Assembly (NCBI GenBank): GCA_910573755.1
Contig: CAJTBO010000014.1
Span: 1-64,000 of the forward strand
DNA: 64,000 bases
Source: Lachnospiraceae bacterium
Lineage (GTDB): Bacteria > Bacillota > Clostridia > Lachnospirales > Lachnospiraceae
Direction of reading: 5' to 3'
The notes below the pieces were generated by a model that was not told where the DNA came from, made no database searches, and worked only from the letters and a program-made list of their open reading frames with translations. Below are positions 16,580 through 23,930 of this stretch, piece by piece. Both the position numbers and the translations under genes were made by a program. The stretch's first letter is position 1. Every line of letters begins with the position of its first letter.

Positions 16580-17455
16580 ATGAAATATGGGATTTATTTT
16601 GCATATTGGGAGAAGGAGTGGTTTGCGGATTATAAAAAATATATAGATAAGATCGCAGAGCTGGGTTTTGACATTTTAGAGATTTCCTGCGGTGCATTTA
16701 ATAATACATACACAACGGATGAGCAGTTGTATGAACTGCGTGATTACGCGAAGGAGAAAAATGTTATCTTAACGGCAGGGTATGGCCCCCAGGCATCCCA
16801 GAATCTGGGCTCCGCAGATCCGGCAGTACAGGAGAATGCGATACTGTTTTTTACAGAGACACTGCATAAGCTGAAAAAGATGGATATTAAGGCATTGGGC
16901 GGCGGGCTCTATTCCTACTGGCCGGTGGATTATTCGAAGCCGGTGGATAAAGAAGGGGATCTGGAGAGATCCATTGCCAACATGAAGAAGGTTGCGAAAG
17001 TAGCGGAAGAGTGTGACGTTGTGCTCGGTATGGAAGTGCTGAACAGATTTGAGGGTTATCTTCTGAATACCTGTGACGAGGCGATCAGATATGTGGATGC
17101 AGTCGGCAGTAAAAATGTACGGATCATGCTGGATACGTTCCATATGAGTATTGAGGAGGACAATATCGCGGCAGCAATCAGAAAAGCGGGCGATAAACTC
17201 TGCCATTTGCATCTGGGAGAGAGAAACCGTAAAGTGCCGGGCAAGGGAACCATGCCCTGGGATGAGATCGGGCAGGCGCTCCGTGACATCAACTATCAGC
17301 ATGCGGCGGTTATGGAACCGTTTGTCATGCCGGGAGGCACGATCGGTTCGGAAGTGAAGGTCTGGAGAAATCTGGTGGAGGATACCTCGGAGGCGGCTTT
17401 GGATGCGGATGCGAAGAACTCTCTTCAGTTTGTAAAACATGTATTTGGACTTTAA
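16580..17455 (+). CDS. Ketose 3-epimerase, D-allulose (psicose) 3-epimerase-like
   Basis: 291 residues, xylose-isomerase-like TIM barrel. It strongly resembles clostridial D-psicose 3-epimerases: MKYGIYFAYWEKEW, LTAGYGP, LGGGLYSYWPVDYS, GMEVLNRFEGYLLNT, MLDTFHMSIEE, LHLGERNRKVPGKG, VMEPFV. The metal ligands of that family are all present (Glu in GMEVLNRFE, Asp in MLDTFHM, His in HLHLGE, Glu in VMEPFV). It should interconvert free ketoses such as fructose/allulose or tagatose/sorbose at C3. Ribosome binding site AAAAGGAGG. Last gene before a strong terminator. Confidence 0.9.
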   Translation: MKYGIYFAYWEKEWFADYKKYIDKIAELGFDILEISCGAFNNTYTTDEQLYELRDYAKEKNVILTAGYGPQASQNLGSADPAVQENAILFFTETLHKLKKMDIKALGGGLYSYWPVDYSKPVDKEGDLERSIANMKKVAKVAEECDVVLGMEVLNRFEGYLLNTCDEAIRYVDAVGSKNVRIMLDTFHMSIEEDNIAAAIRKAGDKLCHLHLGERNRKVPGKGTMPWDEIGQALRDINYQHAAVMEPFVMPGGTIGSEVKVWRNLVEDTSEAALDADAKNSLQFVKHVFGL

Positions 17456-17488
17456 GCTTTCAATGGTCTGAAAGCGGATCAAATGGAT

Positions 17489-17525
17489 AAAAAGCCGTAT
17501 ATGGTTCATCTGTATACGGCTTTTT
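17489..17525. terminator. Bidirectional-type terminator after epimerase gene
   Basis: A perfect 13-bp stem AAAAAGCCGTATA / TATACGGCTTTTT (17489-17501 with 17513-17525). The 3' arm ends in five T, so it should end the importer-epimerase transcript. It separates that unit from hxlB-hxlA. Confidence 0.88.
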
Positions 17526-17577
17526 CAATAGAACTGACGCATGAGAGATCAGTCTGGAAAGACTGCGTGGAAAGGAT

Positions 17578-18150
17578 ATGGTTATTCAGATGGCAAAAGT
17601 GCAATATTTAATGGAAATTTTGGAGGAACTGAAGGAAAATGCACAGCAGGTGAGTGAAAAAGAAGTGGAAGAGATGGCGGCATGCATTTTAAAGGCGGAG
17701 CGTATCTTTGTGGCGGGTGCAGGAAGGTCCGGGTTTGCGGCAAGGGCGTTTGCCAACAGGCTGATGCATCTGGGACTTAACGTATTTTTTGTGGGGGAGC
17801 CTACAACGCCTGCGGTCGGAGGCGGGGATCTGCTGATCATCGGTTCCGGTTCGGGGGAGACGGAGAGCCTTGTCGTTATGGCGCAGAAAGCCAGAAGGCT
17901 CAAGGCGGCGGTAGCGACTGTCACGATCCATCCGGAGGCTTCTATCGGAAGGCTTTCGGAATGCCGTATTGTCCTGCCCGGAGCAACGCCGAAGAGTGAA
18001 TTGGCAGATACCTGTAAAACGGTGCAGATCATGGGAAACGCTTTTGAACAGATGACGTGGATCGTTTATGATGTAGTGATCATGTACCTGATGAAAAGGA
18101 TGGGGCTGTCGGAGGAGGAGATGTTCGGCAGACATGCAAATTTGGAATAG
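17578..18150 (+). CDS. hxlB: 6-phospho-3-hexuloisomerase-like SIS protein (copy 2)
   Basis: 190 residues, single SIS domain: RIFVAGAGRSGFAARAFANRLMHLGLNVFFVGE is nearly canonical for HxlB, as are PAVGGGDLLIIGSGSGETESLV and LPGATPKSE. HxlB interconverts 3-hexulose-6-phosphate and fructose-6-phosphate. Start ATG 17578 or 17590. The gene is followed after 15 bp by hxlA, the partner of the ribulose monophosphate pair. The two lie behind a terminator, so they may have their own promoter. Confidence 0.9.
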   Translation: MVIQMAKVQYLMEILEELKENAQQVSEKEVEEMAACILKAERIFVAGAGRSGFAARAFANRLMHLGLNVFFVGEPTTPAVGGGDLLIIGSGSGETESLVVMAQKARRLKAAVATVTIHPEASIGRLSECRIVLPGATPKSELADTCKTVQIMGNAFEQMTWIVYDVVIMYLMKRMGLSEEEMFGRHANLE

Positions 18151-18165
18151 AGCGGGGGTGGAAAA

Positions 18166-18804
18166 GTGGAGTTACAGCTTGCATTGGATGATATGACTTT
18201 GGATGAGGCACTGGCGCTGGTAAAAAGCGTGCAGGCCCATGTAGATATTATTGAGGTGGGAACACCGATGGTGATGGAGTATGGCATGGCGCCGGTCAGA
18301 GAACTGAAAAAACTGTTTCCGGATAAAAAGGTATTGGCGGATCTGAAAATAATGGATGCCGGAGAATACGAGGCGGAAGTGGCTTTGCGGGCGGGGGCGG
18401 ACTATATTACCGTGCTGGGGGTTACGGACGAACGGACGGTTCAGGGGTGTATGGAAGCGGCGGGGAGATATGGCGGCTGTGTTGCGGCGGATATGATATG
18501 CGTGGATGATATGGCGGGAAAGATCCGCCGGCTGGAAGAGATGGGAGTCGATTTTATTTCGGTCCATACAGGAGTGGACCAGCAGGCGATGGGCAGAACG
18601 CCGCTGGATGATCTGAAGGTTGTGAGAGAGACGGTTAAAACGGCAAAAGTTTCTGTGGCGGGAGGCATCTGTGCGGAAACACTGCCGGCATATCAAAAAT
18701 ATAAGCCGGAAGTCATCATTGTAGGATCGGGAATCACGCACGCGGAAGATCCGAAGGAGGCGGCGGAAAAAATTCATAAAATAATAAAAGCGCAAAAGTT
18801 TTAA
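18166..18804 (+). CDS. hxlA: 3-hexulose-6-phosphate synthase-like aldolase
   Basis: 212 residues from a GTG start. TIM barrel of the HxlA/KGPDC branch of the OMP decarboxylase superfamily: LQLALDDMTLDEALAL, VDIIEVGTPMVMEYG, VLADLKIMDAGEYEA (catalytic D-K-D set), and VAGGICAETLP near the phosphate site. HxlA joins ribulose-5-phosphate and formaldehyde, or runs in reverse to cleave hexulose-6-phosphate; the relative UlaD decarboxylates 3-keto-gulonate-6-phosphate. Pairing with hxlB favours the HxlA role. Here it could trap formaldehyde or feed hexulose phosphates into the pentose pool. Confidence 0.85.
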   Translation: MELQLALDDMTLDEALALVKSVQAHVDIIEVGTPMVMEYGMAPVRELKKLFPDKKVLADLKIMDAGEYEAEVALRAGADYITVLGVTDERTVQGCMEAAGRYGGCVAADMICVDDMAGKIRRLEEMGVDFISVHTGVDQQAMGRTPLDDLKVVRETVKTAKVSVAGGICAETLPAYQKYKPEVIIVGSGITHAEDPKEAAEKIHKIIKAQKF

Positions 18805-18922
18805 AATTAAAGTATCAACTCGAAGGTATTAAAAAGAAAAGTATCAAAGAATATCAGCCGGATGGTCAAGTTTTCAGGGACAGGCGCATAAAGATATAAA
18901 AACGGAAGTTTAGGAGGATGCT

Positions 18923-19552
18923 ATGCTGAATTATATTTGGGCAGGCATGTTGCTCGTCGGAATTCTTTATGCACTTTTTACCGGCAATATGGAGGCTGTC
19001 TCCAACGCCTGTCTGGAGTACGCGGAATCGGCGGTGACGCTGTGCATCACGATGTCGGGGGCGATGGCGCTCTGGGTGGGGCTGATGGAAATAGCGGGAC
19101 AGGCGGGACTGATCGAAAAATTTACGAAAAAGCTTCAGCCCTTTATCAGTTTCCTTTTTCCGGATGTACCGGAGGGACATCCGGCAAGGGGGTATATTGC
19201 GACGAATCTTGTGGCAAATATTCTGGGGCTTGGCTGGGCGTGCACGCCGGCAGGGTTAAAGGCGATGGAGGAACTGGCAAAGCTGGAGGAAGAGAGGGGG
19301 ACACCGGGATATGATAAAGCGGGCGGAAAGAGAAAGGAAGGAAGAGCCGCCAGCGATGCTATGTGCGGCTTTCTGATCTTGAATATTTCCTCTTTGCAGC
19401 TGATTCCGGTGAATATGATCGTATACCGCAGTAAATACGGATCCCTGAACCCTTCCGGCATCATCCTTCCGGCGATCCTTGCCACCTGCTGCTCCACGTT
19501 GGCGGGCATTGTCTATATTAAGATAAGATACGGGAGGGAAAGCGGATGTTGA
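18923..19552 (+). CDS. spmA: Spore maturation protein A
   Basis: 209 residues, nucleoside-recognition (Gate) domain membrane protein with about four hydrophobic stretches. MSGAMALWVGLMEIAGQAGLI and ATNLVANILGLGWACTPAGLKAMEEL are SpmA hallmarks. With SpmB it helps dehydrate the spore core. Ribosome binding site AGGAGG. A charged segment (KAGGKRKEGRAAS) lies in the middle loop. Overlaps spmB by 7 bp. Its presence implies a spore-forming ancestry. Confidence 0.92.
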   Translation: MLNYIWAGMLLVGILYALFTGNMEAVSNACLEYAESAVTLCITMSGAMALWVGLMEIAGQAGLIEKFTKKLQPFISFLFPDVPEGHPARGYIATNLVANILGLGWACTPAGLKAMEELAKLEEERGTPGYDKAGGKRKEGRAASDAMCGFLILNISSLQLIPVNMIVYRSKYGSLNPSGIILPAILATCCSTLAGIVYIKIRYGRESGC

Positions 19553-20064
19553 TGCGGCTTTCGGTGATCATTATCCCGGCGCTTATTTTTTATATTGTAC
19601 TAAACGGAGTCCTGAATAAAACGGATGTGTATGATGCCTTTGTGAAGGGGGCGATGGACGGGCTGAAAACAGTGGTATCGGTGCTGCCGACACTGGTGGG
19701 ATTGATGGTGGCGGTGGGCGTGCTTCGGGCATCCGGATTTTTATCCATGCTGGGAGAGATTTTCGGAGGGCTGACCGAAAGGGCAGGGGTTGGCGCTGAA
19801 TTTGTGCCACTTGTGTTTATCAAGATGTTTTCCTCTTCGGCGGCTACCGGGCTGGTGCTGGATATTTTTGAACAGTACGGGCCGGATTCCCGCACGGGTC
19901 TTCTGACTTCGATCATGATGAGCTGTACGGAAACCTGCTTTTACACGATGAGCGTATACTATATGGCGGCGAAGGTGAAAAAGACAAGATGGACGCTGCC
20001 GGGGGCACTGCTTGCCACGGTAGTGGGGATCGCGGCAAGCGTGGTGATGGTGTGGAATATGTAA
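19546..20064 (+). CDS. spmB: Spore maturation protein B
   Basis: 172 residues, nucleoside-recognition domain. Family motifs are YDAFVKGAMDGLKTVVSVLPTLVGLMVAVGVLRASGF and FVPLVFIKMFSSSAATGLVLDIFEQYGPDS. Four or so membrane segments. Translationally coupled to spmA, same complex and process. Confidence 0.92.
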   Translation: MLMRLSVIIIPALIFYIVLNGVLNKTDVYDAFVKGAMDGLKTVVSVLPTLVGLMVAVGVLRASGFLSMLGEIFGGLTERAGVGAEFVPLVFIKMFSSSAATGLVLDIFEQYGPDSRTGLLTSIMMSCTETCFYTMSVYYMAAKVKKTRWTLPGALLATVVGIAASVVMVWNM

Positions 20065-20080
20065 AGGGCATATGGTACGG

Positions 20081-21991
20081 TCATTTTTCATTCTGCAGTT
20101 TTTCCTGCAGGGAAGAAAAGTCCGAAGGGCCTGCATCCAGATAAAACCGGTGAAAGCGGTAGTCGGAATATTCCTCTTTCCAGAGCGCTTCGGCATCCTG
20201 CTTTAAGGACAGGATCTCAAGGTAGCTGAGATAATACTTTAAGTAGTTTGCCGGTTCCTGTTCGATATAGGAGTAGATATTTTCCGCAGAGTCCGCCGGG
20301 ATTCCAAAGCCGGCGAGGAGCGCTTGTGTCTGGGGCAGGGTGAGGCCATAATAATGAATATGAAGGTCCAGCAGGGCGCATAGGCAAAGCTCCAAAGAGC
20401 GGGCGGTTTTCTGGATATCGGTATCAATGGCGTAATAGTTTGCGGCATAGTCATAGGAACCCAGTTCCACATAGAGGGCCCAGCCCTCGCAGTAGCCCGG
20501 ATAATCAAGGATTCCCCGCAGCGGATTTTTACGGTCCGCAATGCCGCTTTCCCTCGTATAGACGGTCTGGTAAAGATGTCCCGGAAAGCCTTCATGTGCC
20601 AGAGTGGTAAAGAGAGCGGCACCTTCTAATGAAGAGTCCGGATTGATGTAGATCACATTTTTATCGAAGGCGTCCATCGGCGGCGTCAGATAGAAAGCCG
20701 GCGCGCTGGAGGCGGACAGGCTCTTTGAAATATATTTGATGTCACAGGAGACAGCGGGAAGCTGTCTTTTTAACGGATTTTTTGACTGATCCGGAGAGCC
20801 GGAAAGAAGGGAGGGAAAATCTTCCTTCATGTCTTCCTGCAAAAAAGTGAGGATATCTTCTACAGACAGAGGATGGGTATGCCGGTCCGCGATCTGGGGA
20901 TCGGCGTCCTGTTTTCTGAGATTCATCAGTTCTGCACGAAGCGTGTCAAATTGTATATAGAGCATTTCCTGCACTTCTTCCAAAGGGCGGCAGGAGCCGG
21001 TGGATTTTTGAACCAGCAGGGTATAATATTTCTTTTTTGAGGCGGCTTTGTCGGAACTGTCCGAAATTTCGGGGGTATCGGAATACGCGGAAAGACCGGG
21101 ATCACCAGACATACTGTTATGTGAGGCACTTTCCGACAGGCGGGTCATTTCTTCTGCCAGCATCTGATAGGCGGGCATCACATCTTCTTTTAAAATACGG
21201 ATATTTTCCTGATAATAATGCTCAAAAGCCTCTTCGTTGAGCAGTTCCGGGTAGTTTTTCTGAAATTCCATAAGGCGGGAGACAAAAGAATCCACTAAAA
21301 AGTGGGAGCCGTTGTTTATGGAATCTTCCGTAAGGAAGGTTTCGCATCCGCTGATCAACATATCTGCGCTGCTTTCGGACATAAACAGCCCGGCATTTGC
21401 CTTTTCCTGTTCGAAGGCGAGAAGCCCCTGAAAATAGTCCCCGGTCTGGGAGAGCAAGGAGAGATAATCGTCAATATCTTTCCGTTTTGTAAACCGGTAT
21501 TCGGAAAAAAGAACGGGAAGCGTCTGTTGCATGCCGCTGTTTGGAGAAAGAGGCTCTTCGTAACAGGAGTAGGCGGAAAGGGATTGCTGCAGCGCCAGAT
21601 AACGGGTGAGCAGTGTGTAGCTGTACCGGTTCTGGTCGGAGAGATTTTCCGGGTCAATGGCGGCGAGCCGTTCCGACCAGCCGGTGATGGCGGCATTGGA
21701 AAGGGCGCGGTTATCCGCGGAATAGACAGGAAGGTGCGCCTCATCCTCGTAAATACCATAATCTGCAGGATTCTGCAGGGTGTAGTGGAGAGTCAGCGTA
21801 TTACCGGAAAGCTCGCTGCGGAATATTTCCCGGCAGAGCTTATCATAGGAGGCATCGGCAAAAAAAACCGCTGCATTGCGGGAAAAGAAAACGGGTAAAA
21901 AACCGGCAAGAAAGAACAGGGAGCCGAGAAACAGGGTCAATAAAAATTTTTTCCATGCGGAAAGGTTACGGATTTTGGTTAGAATGCGCAT
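20081..21991 (-). CDS. DUF885 family protein, membrane-anchored putative metallopeptidase
   Basis: 636 residues. One N-terminal membrane segment (about residues 14-36) preceded by basic residues suggests an outward-facing anchored protein. The C-terminal half has the DUF885 core with HEGFPGHLYQ (His466 and His472), EGWALYVELGSYDY and a helical tail. DUF885 proteins carry an HExPGH-type metal site and are thought to be peptidases; the substrate is unknown. A Ser/Asp-rich linker near residues 295-325 joins two halves. Converges with spmB, 17 bp between stop codons. Confidence 0.82.
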   Translation of the reverse strand: MRILTKIRNLSAWKKFLLTLFLGSLFFLAGFLPVFFSRNAAVFFADASYDKLCREIFRSELSGNTLTLHYTLQNPADYGIYEDEAHLPVYSADNRALSNAAITGWSERLAAIDPENLSDQNRYSYTLLTRYLALQQSLSAYSCYEEPLSPNSGMQQTLPVLFSEYRFTKRKDIDDYLSLLSQTGDYFQGLLAFEQEKANAGLFMSESSADMLISGCETFLTEDSINNGSHFLVDSFVSRLMEFQKNYPELLNEEAFEHYYQENIRILKEDVMPAYQMLAEEMTRLSESASHNSMSGDPGLSAYSDTPEISDSSDKAASKKKYYTLLVQKSTGSCRPLEEVQEMLYIQFDTLRAELMNLRKQDADPQIADRHTHPLSVEDILTFLQEDMKEDFPSLLSGSPDQSKNPLKRQLPAVSCDIKYISKSLSASSAPAFYLTPPMDAFDKNVIYINPDSSLEGAALFTTLAHEGFPGHLYQTVYTRESGIADRKNPLRGILDYPGYCEGWALYVELGSYDYAANYYAIDTDIQKTARSLELCLCALLDLHIHYYGLTLPQTQALLAGFGIPADSAENIYSYIEQEPANYLKYYLSYLEILSLKQDAEALWKEEYSDYRFHRFYLDAGPSDFSSLQEKLQNEK

Positions 21992-22436
21992 AAGAACTCC
22001 TGAGAAGGTAAGTCCTTAAAATATATGCGGGGGAGGGCATGTATTAGCACCGGATGTTAAATGCGTATACCGGAGGGTTCATATTTCTGGTTCATATTGC
22101 GAAAGACTGTCAGATGTATCCACCATAAATATAGCGGGCAGAATATTACCACAAAATATTGCGGCAAAGAAGAAATGCTGGAATATTGACGGCAGAAAGT
22201 GTAAAATACTTTTATGGAGAGGCACCGGACAATGAAAGGCGGTTTGAAACGCAGCCGGGAAAAAGTATTCTGCCGGATGGTATAGTAACAGCGGAGCGGG
22301 GAAAGTATGTTATTTGTCCCACGGGCATGATGACGGAACTGCCGGAAAAAGGAATTTCAGGGGCTGCTGGGAACTGCCGTGAAGCGGCTGGTGGAATAAA
22401 AAGTAACGATCTTGAAGTAAAGGGCAGAAATATTTT
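21992..22436. other. Intergenic region before Mrr-like gene
   Basis: About 440 bp with divergent promoter potential. A plus-strand frame from a TTG at 22159 runs to 22440 and overlaps the next start by ATGA, but no family resemblance or convincing ribosome binding site is seen, so it is not called. Direct ATATTGCGGC-type repeats near 22100-22165 are weak. Confidence 0.45.
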
Positions 22437-22886
22437 ATGAATACAAAAGCATACATTACCATAATCATTGCATCCACCATTGTTTTCCTGATCATATTCC
22501 TTATCGTGATGCGCATCAGAAAAAACCGCGCATACGGAAGAGAGTTTGACCTGCTGGAGGGACATGAATTCGAGTATTACTGTGCGGATCTTCTGATGAA
22601 GCGCGGCTTTCAGGAGGTGGAAGTGACAAGAGGCAGCGGCGATTACGGCATTGACATTTTAGCGGAGCGGGACGGCGTTACCTATGCGATCCAGTGTAAA
22701 TGCTACAGTGCCCCGGTAGGTGTAAAAGCGGTGCAGGAGGCTTATGCAGGAAGAGATTATTATGACTGTATGGTGGGTGCCGTGCTGACGAACCAGTATT
22801 TTACACAGCCTGCCGTGGAGGCGGCAAAGAAACTGAAGATACTGCTCTGGGACAGGGGGTATCTGGAGAGTATGATAGAGGAGTAA
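22437..22886 (+). CDS. Membrane-anchored Mrr-like restriction endonuclease domain protein
   Basis: 149 residues. Residues 6-25 form one membrane helix, then basic RIRKNR. The rest is a compact PD-(D/E)xK nuclease of the Mrr_cat type: EFEYYCADLLMKRGF, RGSGDYGIDILAE with Asp73 and IQCKCY with Gln86 and Lys88, the D-QxK set. These nucleases cut modified or foreign DNA; the membrane anchor and small size are typical of a stand-alone clostridial subfamily. No methylase partner lies nearby. Role in defence is inferred. Confidence 0.82.
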   Translation: MNTKAYITIIIASTIVFLIIFLIVMRIRKNRAYGREFDLLEGHEFEYYCADLLMKRGFQEVEVTRGSGDYGIDILAERDGVTYAIQCKCYSAPVGVKAVQEAYAGRDYYDCMVGAVLTNQYFTQPAVEAAKKLKILLWDRGYLESMIEE

Positions 22887-22928
22887 AAAGCGGACCGGAC
22901 GGGAAAGTATCCTGTATTCAGTCTGACT

Positions 22929-23230
22929 TTGAAATACGCAGAACAGGAAGATTACGGTATGGCAGTGTATATAATCCGCAGCGCAGCCGGCACGGAATTT
23001 GAAAGATACAGAGTCGTTGTGGAGGGGCAAAGGATGCCCTTTCGTCCGCAGAGTACGGGCGGTATATCGAGATTGCGGAGGGGAAGGCTGAGGAGGCTGC
23101 TGTGGGGGGCGCCCTGTGTCTGTTTAGTCAATGTATGTATAAAGCCACGGGAAAAAGTACGGGAGTTGTTGGCCTAAAAAATGGGATCATGTATAATCGC
23201 ACACAAAATGCACGTAAAATGCACAAATCA
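22929..23230 (+). pseudogene. Frame-shifted gene remnant, family unknown
   Basis: Between the Mrr-like gene and the antitoxin, coding-like sequence changes frame. One frame gives AGTEFERYRVVVEGQRMPF (from 22929), then near 23070 another frame reads EIAEGKAEEAAVGGALCLF and runs to about 23232. The pieces look like one protein broken by an indel. No family is recognised. Confidence 0.35.
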
Positions 23231-23261
23231 TGTTGACTTTAAAGGGAAGAGCGGATATAAT
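23205..23261 (+). promoter_or_regulatory. Toxin-antitoxin promoter with direct repeats
   Basis: TTGACT (23233-23238), 17-bp spacer, TATAAT (23256-23261): an almost ideal vegetative promoter. Two direct AAAATGCAC repeats (23205-23213 and 23216-23224) just upstream are candidate binding sites for the antitoxin complex. Confidence 0.75.
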
Positions 23262-23292
23262 GCATTATAGCAAAAAATTGGAGGAAATGGGT

Positions 23293-23559
23293 ATGAAAAG
23301 TGTGAATGTTACTTTTCGGGTGGATGAAGAGTTGAAAACACAGGCGGATTCTCTGTTTTCTGAATTGGGAATGAGTCTTTCAACTGCGTTTAATATTTTT
23401 TTGAGGCAATCCGTGAGGGAGCAGCAGATGCCGTTTATGATAAGTAAAAATATTCCAAATGCGGTAACGATGGCAGCCATGGAATCAGCAGAAAATGAGG
23501 AGGATATGTATGGACCGTTTGATGATGTGGATTCCCTGATGGAGGCATTAAATGCTTAA
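23293..23559 (+). CDS. RelB/DinJ-family antitoxin
   Basis: 88 residues. The ATG at 23293 is chosen because GGAGG lies 9 bp upstream; earlier in-frame starts lack one. N-terminal VNVTFRVDEELKTQADSLFSELGMSLSTAFNIFLRQSV is the ribbon-helix-helix DNA-binding part typical of DinJ/RelB. The C-terminal acidic tail (ENEEDMYGPFDDVDSLMEALNA) would wrap the toxin. Overlaps the toxin gene by 8 bp. Should repress its own promoter and neutralise the toxin. Confidence 0.9.
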   Translation: MKSVNVTFRVDEELKTQADSLFSELGMSLSTAFNIFLRQSVREQQMPFMISKNIPNAVTMAAMESAENEEDMYGPFDDVDSLMEALNA

Positions 23560-23830
23560 GGCGGAATTCACAGGGCAGTTTAAAAAAGATTATAAACTGG
23601 CATTAAAGAGCGGGTGCGATCCGAATAAGCTGCAGGCGGTAATCACTTTGTTGATAAAGGAGAAACCACTGCCGGAACAATATAGGGACCACGCATTGAC
23701 AAATTCCCGAAATTATAAAAGCATGCGGGAATGTCATATCGAACCGGACTGGCTGTTGGTTTATAAAATAGAACAGAAAGTTTTGATATTGAAGCTGATT
23801 AGAACAGTGCCCCACAGTGATTTGTATTAG
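23552..23830 (+). CDS. YafQ-family mRNA interferase toxin
   Basis: 92 residues, RelE/ParE superfamily, YafQ branch. FTGQFKKDYKLALKSGCDPNKLQAVI at the start and HALTNSRNYKSMRECHIEPDWLLVYKIE with LKLIRTVPHSDLY at the end carry the conserved His and Asp residues of YafQ (the last H in PHSDLY corresponds to the catalytic His). It would cleave mRNA on the ribosome when the antitoxin is degraded. Pair placed next to metG. Confidence 0.9.
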   Translation: MLKAEFTGQFKKDYKLALKSGCDPNKLQAVITLLIKEKPLPEQYRDHALTNSRNYKSMRECHIEPDWLLVYKIEQKVLILKLIRTVPHSDLY

Positions 23831-23930
23831 TATGAAATATAAAATTTCATGATCCTGGTTTGAGTGCCTGCTGGAGCGGGCGAATGGGAGTTAGAGTAAA
23901 AAGAGATGACAAGACAGGGAGGACGCGGAA

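Noticed and set aside
22159-22440. 93-codon frame overlapping the Mrr-like start
   Set aside because: TTG start without a binding site and composition not like neighbours; kept only as an open question in the intergenic entry.
23831-23930. T-box leader before metG
   Set aside because: Only 100 bp are available and no T-box sequence or specifier stem is seen.
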